Source: Acidilobaceae archaeon (lineage in GTDB: Archaea; Thermoproteota; Thermoprotei_A; Sulfolobales; Acidilobaceae). Taken from it: a DNA stretch of 7,010 nucleotides. Shown piece after piece: positions 1 to 5,877 of the stretch. Below the pieces are notes generated by a model. That model worked only from the letters and a program-made list of their open reading frames with translations, was not told the origin of the DNA and did not search any database. Location: the NCBI GenBank assembly GCA_027013765.1, contig JALWGG010000259.1, forward strand, positions 1-7,010, given 5' to 3'. The position numbers and the translations under genes were made by a program. Each line of letters starts with the position of its first letter. Within the stretch, counting starts at the first letter, position 1.

Positions 1-27
1 TCACCATATAATATATTATATCCTGGT

Positions 28-40
28 CTTTTAAGTTTAA
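28..40 (+). promoter_or_regulatory. Possible TATA/BRE element upstream of the NfeD-type gene
   Basis: The stretch CTTTTAAGTTTAA resembles an archaeal BRE/TATA element. It would place a transcript start near base 60 and leave a leader of about 85 bases before the TTG at 148. A second AT-rich stretch (CATTAATAAAC, about 74-84) is an equally plausible TATA box with a shorter leader. The strand and the choice between them are uncertain, because the upstream gene lies outside the window. Confidence 0.25.
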
Positions 41-147
41 CTCTGTACTACTTTTCAATTAACAGTCCCCATACATTAATAAACAATACTCCCCCTGAAG
101 AGACAATAACCTCAACATCAACATAGACATACCACCGGGGGATACGG

Positions 148-537
148 TTGGGGAGGATACTAGAGCCTGTCATAGCTGTGCTAGACGAGGCCGCTATTAT
201 AATATTGCTAGCAGCCATAGGGGTATACGCCTTATACAATGCAGAGATGATCACAGCCGCCGAAGCCCTAGCACTACTAGGGGGGATAGCGGGCCTGGTA
301 GTCTTCATCCTATACAAGGTTGTAGAGGCCCATGGCAGGAGGGTGGCAGTTGGCAGAGAAGCACTAGTTGGCAAGAGGGGTGTTGTCGTAGAGGACCTTA
401 ACCCTGAGGGAATGATCATGATTGAGGGAGAGCTCTGGAGAGCAGCCACCAGGGGCAAGCCTATACCTAAAGGATCTAGAGTCAAGGTCATAGGTTTCGA
501 GAACCTAACGCTCATAGTGGAGGTTGATGAGGACTGA
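148..537 (+). CDS. Short NfeD-family membrane protein with C-terminal OB-fold domain
   Basis: This 129-residue protein has two hydrophobic segments (about residues 8-29 and 38-58), then a basic stretch (HGRR, 62-65) and a C-terminal domain. The domain carries the NfeD pattern: a 'LVGKRG' start at 73-78, 'NPEG' at 85-88, 'GELWRA' at 94-99, 'IPKGSRVKVIG' at 106-116, then a final strand. In known families this domain is a small OB-like beta barrel, and short NfeD proteins work with SPFH (stomatin/slipin) membrane proteins. No SPFH gene is visible, though one could lie left of the window. The long NfeD form has an N-terminal ClpP-like serine protease domain; this protein lacks it. The TTG at 148 is the first usable start after an in-frame TAG at 124-126 and follows a GGGGG run at 137-141. 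A GTG at 178 is possible but would cut into the first membrane segment. The fold call is firm; the cellular role is inferred. Confidence 0.85.
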   Translation: MGRILEPVIAVLDEAAIIILLAAIGVYALYNAEMITAAEALALLGGIAGLVVFILYKVVEAHGRRVAVGREALVGKRGVVVEDLNPEGMIMIEGELWRAATRGKPIPKGSRVKVIGFENLTLIVEVDED

Positions 538-554
538 CGTGCCCATGCAGTGGC

Positions 555-893
555 ATGGATGGATGGGACCTGGTATTGTGTCTATCGCCACCGCCGGGGG
601 AATATGAGGTTTCCATACAGATATCAGGCAACAAGTCTATCATCATAAATAATAATGGAGTATCCCTCAGGAGTATAGTCACCGATGAGACCCTACCCTT
701 CATAAACACCTTCACGCGACCCATAGAACCATCAAGGGCGCTAAAACTAGCTGGAAAACCATTAGAAGAGATCCTTTGCATGACTATAGACGCCTTGAAG
801 AAAGCCTCTAATCACGGGTCTAGGACCTCTAGAAGGAGGCTTGAGGAGTGCAGAGACCTGGTGGACAAGATATCTAGTAGGTGCAACGGATAA
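555..893 (+). CDS. Small uncharacterised protein, likely co-transcribed with the NfeD-type gene
   Basis: I do not recognise this 112-residue protein. It begins 17 bases after the NfeD-type stop on the same strand with no promoter-like sequence between, so the two are probably one transcript. The first 55 residues look beta-rich (PPPGEYEVSIQI at 12-23, SIIINNNGVSLRSI at 28-41). The second half looks helical and basic (roughly 58-108, including SRTSRRRLEECR at 89-100). Cysteines are at 9, 75, 99 and 110, with no zinc-binding spacing. There is no signal peptide or membrane segment. Codon use matches its neighbours (ATA, AGG, CTA), which supports a real gene. No good ribosome binding site precedes the ATG at 555; the start codon lies in a short inverted repeat (543-558), so reinitiation after the upstream gene is plausible. 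A TTG a few codons in is the alternative start. Confidence 0.6.
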   Translation: MDGWDLVLCLSPPPGEYEVSIQISGNKSIIINNNGVSLRSIVTDETLPFINTFTRPIEPSRALKLAGKPLEEILCMTIDALKKASNHGSRTSRRRLEECRDLVDKISSRCNG

Positions 894-909
894 CCCTGAC
901 CAGGTATTT

Positions 910-931
910 TGCTAATATAATTAGCATGCTA
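910..931 (+). promoter_or_regulatory. Cluster of TGCTA half-sites, candidate operator
   Basis: Two palindromes share one arm. TGCTAAT (910-916) and ATTAGCA (920-926) form an inverted repeat with a 3-base spacer, and TAGCATGCTA (922-931) is a perfect 10-bp palindrome. The result is three TGCTA half-sites in alternating orientation. The cluster sits about 25 bases upstream of the TATA-like sequence before the 970-1269 gene, where an archaeal activator or repressor could bind. A factor-independent hairpin role is less likely because the arms are AT-rich. The role is inferred; the symmetry is read directly. Confidence 0.35.
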
Positions 932-956
932 TAACTCATAAACCTAGAAATTCTAA

Positions 957-964
957 TATATAAA
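957..964 (+). promoter_or_regulatory. TATA box for the gene at 970-1269
   Basis: TATATAAA lies inside the AT-rich stretch 951-971. A transcript start about 24-26 bases downstream of its centre falls at 982-987, close to the in-frame GTG at 982. That favours a leaderless or nearly leaderless message beginning at this internal GTG over one starting at the TTG at 970. A weaker TATA-like sequence at 931-940 would allow the longer form. Confidence 0.4.
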
Positions 965-969
965 TAATA

Positions 970-1269
970 TTGGTGGTAGCAGTGGAGAAGCCTGAGGCGA
1001 AGTTATTATCCGTGCAGGAGGAGAGGGGGCTATACAGGGCCAGGATAAGTATAGTCTATGGAGGGAGGACGATCGAGGTTGACATAAAGAATCTTGTAAA
1101 GAGGCCCGTGAGCCTTGCCACAAGGATCGAGGGAGACTATATACTGGTGGATATGAAGGATCCCACGGGCAACGGCATAGCGACCTGCTGCATCCATAGA
1201 GGATACCTTGAGAAGGGAGTTACTGGAGAGTGCCACAGCCTGATCATTCCCCCGGAGTCTAAATGTTAG
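970..1269 (+). CDS. Small uncharacterised beta-rich protein
   Basis: I do not recognise this product (99 residues from the TTG at 970). The start is uncertain: TTG 970, GTG 973 and GTG 982 are all in frame. GTG 982 fits the TATA box at 957-964 best, is preceded by GGTGGT (972-977), and would give a 95-residue protein starting MEKPEAKLL. Alternating hydrophobic stretches suggest beta strands (LYRARISIVY at 21-30, RTIEVDIKNLV at 33-43, GDYILVDMKD at 55-64). The C-terminal part has cysteines at 73, 74, 88 and 99, with a CC pair followed by CIHRGY, but no recognised metal-site spacing. There is no signal peptide or membrane helix, so it is probably cytosolic. The stop codon falls in a 15-base inverted repeat (1257-1271). 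The gene lies 102 bases before the beta-propeller gene; a functional link is not shown. Confidence 0.6.
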   Translation: MVVAVEKPEAKLLSVQEERGLYRARISIVYGGRTIEVDIKNLVKRPVSLATRIEGDYILVDMKDPTGNGIATCCIHRGYLEKGVTGECHSLIIPPESKC

Positions 1270-1358
1270 ACCTTGTATACCTGCAGGCGGTCTAGAAGAT
1301 AGTACATTAGGGGCTAATGATCCGAGCTAATACCCCTGCCCTCCAGTAGGCCCTACAT

Positions 1359-1363
1359 GAGGT
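1359..1363 (+). promoter_or_regulatory. Ribosome binding site of the beta-propeller gene
   Basis: GAGGT lies 8 bases before the ATG at 1372. This is good complementarity and spacing for the archaeal 16S rRNA tail, and it fixes the start. The gene is therefore translated from a leadered message, although no convincing TATA box is visible in 1270-1358. Confidence 0.6.
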
Positions 1364-1371
1364 AGAGATTA

Positions 1372-3384
1372 ATGGATAGGAGGAATGTAGTCATAACTGG
1401 GGTCATACTCGTTATACTAGTAGCATCCGCATTCCTAATAGCTAGAGGTGGGCATCAAGTCTCGACAACCACGGTAACCCTACATAAGACTGAAACTGTG
1501 ACTGTCGTCATAGGCCAGCAGGCAACTGCAAGTCAGCAATCAACTAGGGAGCCAAGGGTGTTCGTCCCGGATGGCCTAATACTACGCCCCGCTAGCTGGG
1601 GTGCCGTTGATGAGTTATTAGAAGGCGTGTCTCACGAATATCCCGCATATATGGTGTATAAGGGGGTTGGTGTCGCATTAGAGGCGCGTGTCACGCCTAC
1701 AGCCACCATTACTGCAGTTACTACAGTTGCCGAGCCTGTAGCTGCACCAGTGGTTACTACAGGCGAGCTATCCTACTCGACCACCAACGTAAGGGTTGCG
1801 GGAGTAGATGAGTATGATATTGTTAAGATTAATGGCACCCATGCATTCATACTGGTAGGGGATACCCTCTACACGGCCAAGATATACCCGGTCGATGACA
1901 TGGCCTTAATCAGCAACATTAGCATAGGAGAGATAGTATCAAACGTTAGCGGAAAGCCGCTAATAGCTGTAAATACTAGTAGGGGGCTTGAGGTTGTAGG
2001 CCCCATACCAACCAGCTACAGGGTCCGTGGCATGCACATGCTCCCTGATGGGGACCTTATGATAATAGTTGAGGAGCAGGGCGACTGGAGGTTTAGCAGG
2101 GTGATACTTGTAAAGTATAGCCCAGATGCCGGGGTAGTGGATACGGTGTGGGTGACCGGGTACCTGGTGGACACCAGGCTCGTCGGGGACAAGCTCGTCG
2201 TTGTCACAAACCAGAACGCATACAAGGAGGTTAAGCCTATGGTTGATGGTGTCCTACCCCCGCCAGGGAGCCTAGCAGTCACAGGCTCTCCAGAGGTATA
2301 CGTGAATGTCATCGTGCTGAATACTACAACACTAGAGTACAGCTACACGGGGGTCCTTGGGCCCGGAGCCACGGCAATATACATGACCGGTGAGGGGAAC
2401 CTATACCTAGCCCAGGCATCATTCCCCCAAGTCATAGTACTGGTGAAGCCTGTCACCACCACGCTGGGCGTCGATAACGTGATCGACATCTTATCACCCA
2501 AGAAGACACAGCCTTCGCCAAAAACGCTCCTAGTAAGGATCGACACGGACAAGGTCAACGTCACGGCTGCAACAACCGTAGATGGTATAGTGGACAACAC
2601 GTGGCAGATGGACGAGTATAGCGGGTATCTTAGGGTAGTGGCTGATACAGTCCTCACAACCCAGTCTAGGAGGAGTGTTGCATTGTACATACTGAATGCC
2701 TCCACCCTGGAATACGTATCCAGCCTGAGGGAGATCGCTGTCGAAGAGGAGGTCTACGGCATAAGGTTCATGGGCGACATGCTATACCTGGTCACATATA
2801 GGAGGGTTGACCCGTTATTCGCAATAAACCTAAGCAACCCCGAGAAGCCCACAATAATCGGCTATCTAAAGGCTCCTGGGTTCGATAACTACCTACACCC
2901 ACTAGGCAAAGACCTACTACTGGGGGTAGGCTATGAGAATAACCCCGAGAATAGGATGAGGAGCATAAGGCTTACAATATACAATGTGAGCGGCGGCAAA
3001 CCGGATCCAGTAGCCAGGCTCTACATCTGGGGTAGATGGGCCTGGACCCCGCTGCTAGACGATCCGATGGGCTACAGGCTGTTCCACATGATCCCAGACA
3101 AGGGGATGATCATAATCCCGCTAAGTATATACAACGAGACCAAAGATACCACGGGATTCGCGGTAATAAGATACAGTCTAGAGGAGCCTAGCCTGGAGCT
3201 GATGAAGATAATAAAGCCCGGATACGGTATGCACCCAATCAGGAGCCTACACGTAAACGAGGTCCTCTACACAATATCCACATACATAGCAGAGTATTCA
3301 TATAGGGGTACAGCCAAGATCGGAATAGTAATAACAGCATACAACACGTCAACTCTAGAGGAAATTACATCAATAAAAACATAA
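1372..3384 (+). CDS. Membrane-anchored extracellular protein with C-terminal beta-propeller domain
   Basis: This 670-residue protein belongs to the archaeal/bacterial family of secreted proteins with a C-terminal beta-propeller distantly related to WD40. The N-terminus has MDRRN then a hydrophobic segment (about 6-24), which is a signal anchor or signal peptide. No lipobox follows. A Ser/Thr-rich linker follows (30-60). The family signature YSTTNVRVAGVDEYDIVKI is at 135-153. Later conserved stretches are WQMDEYSGYLRV at 411-422, EEVYGIRFMGDMLYLVTYR at 459-477, DPLFAINLSNPEKP at 480-493, then GYLKAPGFDNYLHPLG at 497-512. Eleven N-X-S/T sequons (for example N154, N182, N191, N317, N442, N658) fit a heavily glycosylated surface protein. 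The length is within the usual range and the end is complete. The biological role of the family is poorly defined; binding or scaffolding at the cell envelope is an inference. The start is set by the GAGGT at 1359-1363. Confidence 0.9.
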   Translation: MDRRNVVITGVILVILVASAFLIARGGHQVSTTTVTLHKTETVTVVIGQQATASQQSTREPRVFVPDGLILRPASWGAVDELLEGVSHEYPAYMVYKGVGVALEARVTPTATITAVTTVAEPVAAPVVTTGELSYSTTNVRVAGVDEYDIVKINGTHAFILVGDTLYTAKIYPVDDMALISNISIGEIVSNVSGKPLIAVNTSRGLEVVGPIPTSYRVRGMHMLPDGDLMIIVEEQGDWRFSRVILVKYSPDAGVVDTVWVTGYLVDTRLVGDKLVVVTNQNAYKEVKPMVDGVLPPPGSLAVTGSPEVYVNVIVLNTTTLEYSYTGVLGPGATAIYMTGEGNLYLAQASFPQVIVLVKPVTTTLGVDNVIDILSPKKTQPSPKTLLVRIDTDKVNVTAATTVDGIVDNTWQMDEYSGYLRVVADTVLTTQSRRSVALYILNASTLEYVSSLREIAVEEEVYGIRFMGDMLYLVTYRRVDPLFAINLSNPEKPTIIGYLKAPGFDNYLHPLGKDLLLGVGYENNPENRMRSIRLTIYNVSGGKPDPVARLYIWGRWAWTPLLDDPMGYRLFHMIPDKGMIIIPLSIYNETKDTTGFAVIRYSLEEPSLELMKIIKPGYGMHPIRSLHVNEVLYTISTYIAEYSYRGTAKIGIVITAYNTSTLEEITSIKT

Positions 3385-3410
3385 CCCTTTCCCCCAACAG
3401 TAAATCTATG

Positions 3411-3418
3411 TTTTATTT
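3411..3418 (+). terminator. Possible T-rich terminator after the beta-propeller gene
   Basis: TTTTATTT lies about 27 bases after the stop codon, preceded by a pyrimidine tract (CCCTTTCCCCC, 3385-3395). Archaeal RNA polymerase terminates at T-rich tracts without needing a hairpin. The tract is short, so this is only a candidate. It is consistent with the separate promoter of the next gene. Confidence 0.35.
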
Positions 3419-3508
3419 AACCATGTAAAACCCCCTCCCATAAAACCTTCCGACTTATATAATGCATAGGTGTATGTCTGCCAGCACAATAATACATTAA
3501 GGTACACA

Positions 3509-3516
3509 TATTAAAT
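3509..3516 (+). promoter_or_regulatory. TATA box for the enoyl-CoA hydratase-family gene
   Basis: TATTAAAT is centred about 25.5 bases before the ATG at 3538. This is the spacing expected when transcription begins at the start codon of a leaderless message. No ribosome binding site precedes that ATG, which agrees. A second TATA-like sequence (CTTATATAAT, about 3454-3463) lies upstream and could drive a leadered transcript. Confidence 0.5.
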
Positions 3517-3529
3517 GCGTGCAGCACGC
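3517..3529 (+). promoter_or_regulatory. Perfect 13-bp palindrome, candidate repressor operator
   Basis: GCGTGC, one A, GCACGC: two 6-base arms around a single base. It lies directly between the TATA box (3509-3516) and the predicted transcription and translation start (3538). A protein bound there would block archaeal polymerase recruitment. It is GC-rich in an otherwise AT-rich spacer. If the message is leaderless the palindrome is not transcribed, so an RNA hairpin is not the simplest explanation. The regulator is unknown. Confidence 0.4.
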
Positions 3530-3537
3530 CTAGTATA

Positions 3538-4311
3538 ATGGTGTCTCACATGAGCATCGAATATTATGTAGAGGAGGATATTGCATGGATAACACTCAAG
3601 AGCCCTGGAGTGATGACCCTGGAGACGCTAAGAACACTACGCAACTCCATTGAGGACGCAGGCAGGGATGGTAGAGTAAATTTTATTGTAGTCAAGGGTA
3701 GTGGCCGTTTCTTCAGTGTGGGGGCGGACCTCAAGCATGTAGCCGACGCCGATAGCCCGGATGATGCTATGCAGCTATTCATAGAGCTCGCCGGCGTATT
3801 CAAGACCCTTCTGAATTCCCCGAAAATCACTATACTAGCCTATAATGGAGATGCGTATGGAGGCGGGTCTGAGCTGCTCTGGGCCGCAGACCTATCCGTT
3901 GCTGTCAGGGGTGTCAGGCTGGTGTGGCCTGAGGCAAAGTGGGGTCTAATACCGCCAGCCCTCTCAACGATTGGTGCCACACTGGTGGGCCCTGCTAGGG
4001 CGTCGATGCTAGCATTAACGAATGGATACCTCACTGCAGAGGAGCTACACCACATTGGCCTTATTTCGAGGCTTGTAGACAGGCCAGACATGCTGGACGA
4101 TGCGGTGCGTGAGTTGATAGGATTGATAAGAAGCTCGTCACCAGTCGCCGCTAAAGAGGTTATAAGGCATGTTAGGGCGTCTAAGCTCGTCTTAATGAAG
4201 CAGCTGGATGCTGCAATGGAAACTCTGGCTAGGCTGTCGGCGACTACTTTGGCAAGGAACTCCGCCCTACTATTCAAGGATAGGAAGGAGCCGTCCTATG
4301 AATGGGTCTAG
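3538..4311 (+). CDS. Enoyl-CoA hydratase/isomerase (crotonase) family protein
   Basis: This 257-residue protein has the usual length for a single-domain crotonase. The two oxyanion-hole stretches are present: FSVGADL at 59-65 and the GGG of NGDAYGGGSEL at 103-113. Both glutamates used by hydratases to add water across the enoyl-CoA double bond are kept: E112 (GGGSEL) and E132 (VWPEAKWG). This argues for a true hydratase or an active isomerase rather than a degenerate relative. The segment after E132 is GLIPPALSTIG instead of the common GLIPGAGGT, so substrate preference cannot be read off. Likely roles are fatty-acid or branched-chain acyl-CoA breakdown, or crotonyl-CoA metabolism; no neighbouring acyl-CoA gene supports a choice. 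The protein should be cytosolic. The start is ATG 3538, by TATA spacing; ATG 3550 is the alternative. The gene stands alone and converges on the ABC ATPase gene 47 bases away. Confidence 0.9.
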   Translation: MVSHMSIEYYVEEDIAWITLKSPGVMTLETLRTLRNSIEDAGRDGRVNFIVVKGSGRFFSVGADLKHVADADSPDDAMQLFIELAGVFKTLLNSPKITILAYNGDAYGGGSELLWAADLSVAVRGVRLVWPEAKWGLIPPALSTIGATLVGPARASMLALTNGYLTAEELHHIGLISRLVDRPDMLDDAVRELIGLIRSSSPVAAKEVIRHVRASKLVLMKQLDAAMETLARLSATTLARNSALLFKDRKEPSYEWV

Positions 4312-4358
4312 GTATCCTACGCCGATAGCCGCCCGATTTTAAGTGCACCACTAGGGGG

Positions 4359-5372
4359 CTAGTAGGCCTGGGCAGTGGCTCGGCGGGACTTGTATTCTTC
4401 AAGGTTTAGCCAGCACTTTGATATATGCCCGTCGGCTACCTCTACGTCGGGCGGCTCCTCCCTGGTGCACTTGTCCCATGCGAATGGGCATCTGGGGGCG
4501 AATCTGCACCCTTTTGGCGGTGCTCTCAGGTCTGGCGGTTGTCCTGGTATATAGGCTAGCTTCTCCTTGGGGCCCCTGAGTTTGGGTATCGCCTTGATTA
4601 GGGCTTGTGTGTAGGGGTGTGTTGGTTCTTTGAAGATCGCCTCTGCCGGCCCCATCTCGACGATCTTCCCTGCATACATTATCGCTACCTTGTCGCTCAT
4701 CTCAGCGATGACGCTCAGGTCGTGGCTTATGAATATGATGCTGACTCCATGCTCCCAGTTTATCTTTTTTAGTAGATTGAGTATCTGCCCCTGCACTATC
4801 ACGTCGAGGGCTGTGGTCGGCTCGTCCGCTATTATTATGTCTGGCTCCATTATGAGGGCCATGGCGATGACTACTCTCTGCTTCTGTCCCCCGCTTAGCT
4901 CGTGCGGGTACCTGTTTAGTATATCTGGTGTGAGGCCTACCTGCTTTATTATTGACTCCGCCCTACGCCATGCGACCTCCTTGTTTAGCCCCTTATGTAT
5001 TATGAGGGGCTCTGTGATCTGGTCTCCAACCTTATGTACCGGGGATAACGCGTTCATGGCGCCCTGGAACACCATGCTTATCTTCTTCCACCTGATCTTC
5101 TCCCTGATCTCTGCCTCGGTCATCTTCGTGATATCCATTCCATCAATCCTTATGGACCCGGAGACTATCCTGCCCGGAGGGGGGACTAGGCCTAGCAGGC
5201 TCCATGCAACGGTTGATTTTCCGCACCCGCTCTCCCCTGCAAGCCCCATGGTCTCTCCTTTCTTTAGGGTGAACGATACCCCGTCTACAGCCTTGACAAT
5301 GCCCCTGAGAGTGTAGAAGTATGTCTTAAGCCCCTCCACTTCTAGGATATTCAATACCTCCCCCTCAGCCAA
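4359..5372 (-). CDS. Peptide/nickel-type ABC transporter ATP-binding protein (DppD/OppD family)
   Basis: This 337-residue ATPase would sit on the inner face of a di- or oligopeptide (or other solute) importer and power uptake. All ATPase motifs are intact: Walker A GESGCGKST (46-54), Q-loop Q103, signature LSGGQ (159-163), Walker B IIIADEPT (179-186), D-loop ALD (188-190) and switch histidine H217. The C-terminal oligopeptide-transporter domain begins at THPYTQAL (251-258). Cysteines C289, C295, C302 and C320 match the four-cysteine pattern that binds a [4Fe-4S] cluster in some DppD proteins. The TTG at 5372 directly follows an in-frame stop and is about 26 bases from a TATA box, suiting a leaderless start. 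A TTG at 5354 (protein MNILEVEGLKTYFYT) matches family N-termini and follows a GA/GG-rich Shine-Dalgarno-like stretch, so it is a serious alternative. No permease, binding protein or DppF partner is in view; the subfamily substrate is unknown. Confidence 0.93.
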   Translation of the reverse strand: MAEGEVLNILEVEGLKTYFYTLRGIVKAVDGVSFTLKKGETMGLAGESGCGKSTVAWSLLGLVPPPGRIVSGSIRIDGMDITKMTEAEIREKIRWKKISMVFQGAMNALSPVHKVGDQITEPLIIHKGLNKEVAWRRAESIIKQVGLTPDILNRYPHELSGGQKQRVVIAMALIMEPDIIIADEPTTALDVIVQGQILNLLKKINWEHGVSIIFISHDLSVIAEMSDKVAIMYAGKIVEMGPAEAIFKEPTHPYTQALIKAIPKLRGPKEKLAYIPGQPPDLRAPPKGCRFAPRCPFAWDKCTREEPPDVEVADGHISKCWLNLEEYKSRRATAQAY

Positions 5373-5394
5373 GCATCATTAAAGCTGGTAGGGG

Positions 5395-5402
5395 TATTAA
5401 TA
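5395..5402 (-). promoter_or_regulatory. TATA box for the ABC ATPase gene
   Basis: TATTAATA (a palindrome, same on both strands) is centred about 26 bases upstream of the TTG at 5372, so the ATPase gene has its own promoter in the short gap after the eS19 gene. Just upstream, TAGG/CCTA/TAGG half-sites alternate at 5401-5418 and could bind a regulator. Confidence 0.5.
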
Positions 5403-5418
5403 GGAAACCTATACTAGG

Positions 5419-5877
5419 CTACATATAGCGGGACAACTCGGGTCTTTCCTTCACCAGCTCCTCCATTACCTCCTTAGCAGTCTTATCTAGAAGGCTCCTG
5501 CCCTGGGGTGTTAGAACCCTGCCCCCGCCCGGGACCTTTGCCACAAGGCCAGCGGCTTCTAGCTGCTGCAGTATCTTCCTTGGTATGCTTCCCGACCCCT
5601 TCCTGAAGTGCTCTGGGGCCGAACCCCTATTCTGCCTCCCACCATATATCGTCCTGAATGTGCCTACCCCTATGGGCTCTCCCGACTTGTATAGCTTCCT
5701 TAGTATCGATGCAGCCCTCTTATACCACCAGTCCGGGTCGCTTGGAGGCTTCTCCTTGTGCACCCCAGTCTTTGCATAGTAGGCCCATGGGGGTGGTGTT
5801 ATCTGCTGGTATCCTTTAAGCTTCTCCGAGAGCTTCTCTATAAGCCTGTCTGCTGGCACCTCTAGCGCTGTGACCAT
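5419..5877 (-). CDS. rps19e: Small-subunit ribosomal protein eS19
   Basis: eS19 is an archaeal/eukaryotic protein of the 30S/40S head; in eukaryotes it is needed for small-subunit maturation. The 152-residue length is standard. Recognisable blocks are DPDWWYKRAASILRKLY at 47-63, the GVGTFRTIYGGRQNRG stretch at 70-85, PEHFRKGSGSIPRKILQQLE at 88-107, and the winged-helix end GGGRVLTPQGRSLLDK at 117-132. The ATG at 5877 is set by a strong ribosome binding site, GGGGAGGT at 5883-5890, with 5-base spacing. The start overlaps the end of the YhbY-domain gene by 16 bases, so translation is probably coupled. In many archaea eS19 is followed by genes such as the PDCD5 homologue and L39e; here an ABC transporter gene with its own promoter follows instead. 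Confidence 0.96.
   Translation of the reverse strand: MVTALEVPADRLIEKLSEKLKGYQQITPPPWAYYAKTGVHKEKPPSDPDWWYKRAASILRKLYKSGEPIGVGTFRTIYGGRQNRGSAPEHFRKGSGSIPRKILQQLEAAGLVAKVPGGGRVLTPQGRSLLDKTAKEVMEELVKERPELSRYM

Noticed and set aside
48..515. Minus-strand open frame of 155 codons opposite the NfeD-type gene
   Set aside because: The Ser/Thr/Pro-rich translation is a shadow; the plus strand encodes a clear NfeD domain.
522..537. TGATGA followed by CTGA, like C and D boxes of a C/D guide RNA
   Set aside because: The boxes are only 3 bases apart, with no room for a guide, and they lie in the end of the NfeD-type coding region.
1306..1337. AGGGG ... CCCCT inverted repeat before the beta-propeller gene, considered as a terminator or riboswitch stem
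   Set aside because: Only 5-base arms with a 19-base loop and no T-tract; too weak to call.
3840..4277. Minus-strand open frame of 145 codons opposite the hydratase-family gene
   Set aside because: Antisense to a complete crotonase gene with conserved catalytic residues; no promoter or ribosome binding site of its own.
4312..4358. Possible bidirectional terminator between the convergent genes
   Set aside because: Only a TTTT at 4337-4340 and no stable hairpin; not enough to annotate.
4630..5316. Long plus-strand open frame (228 codons) opposite the ABC ATPase gene
   Set aside because: It is fully antisense to a gene with every ABC motif intact, and its Ser/Met/Ile-rich translation resembles no protein; a shadow of codon bias.
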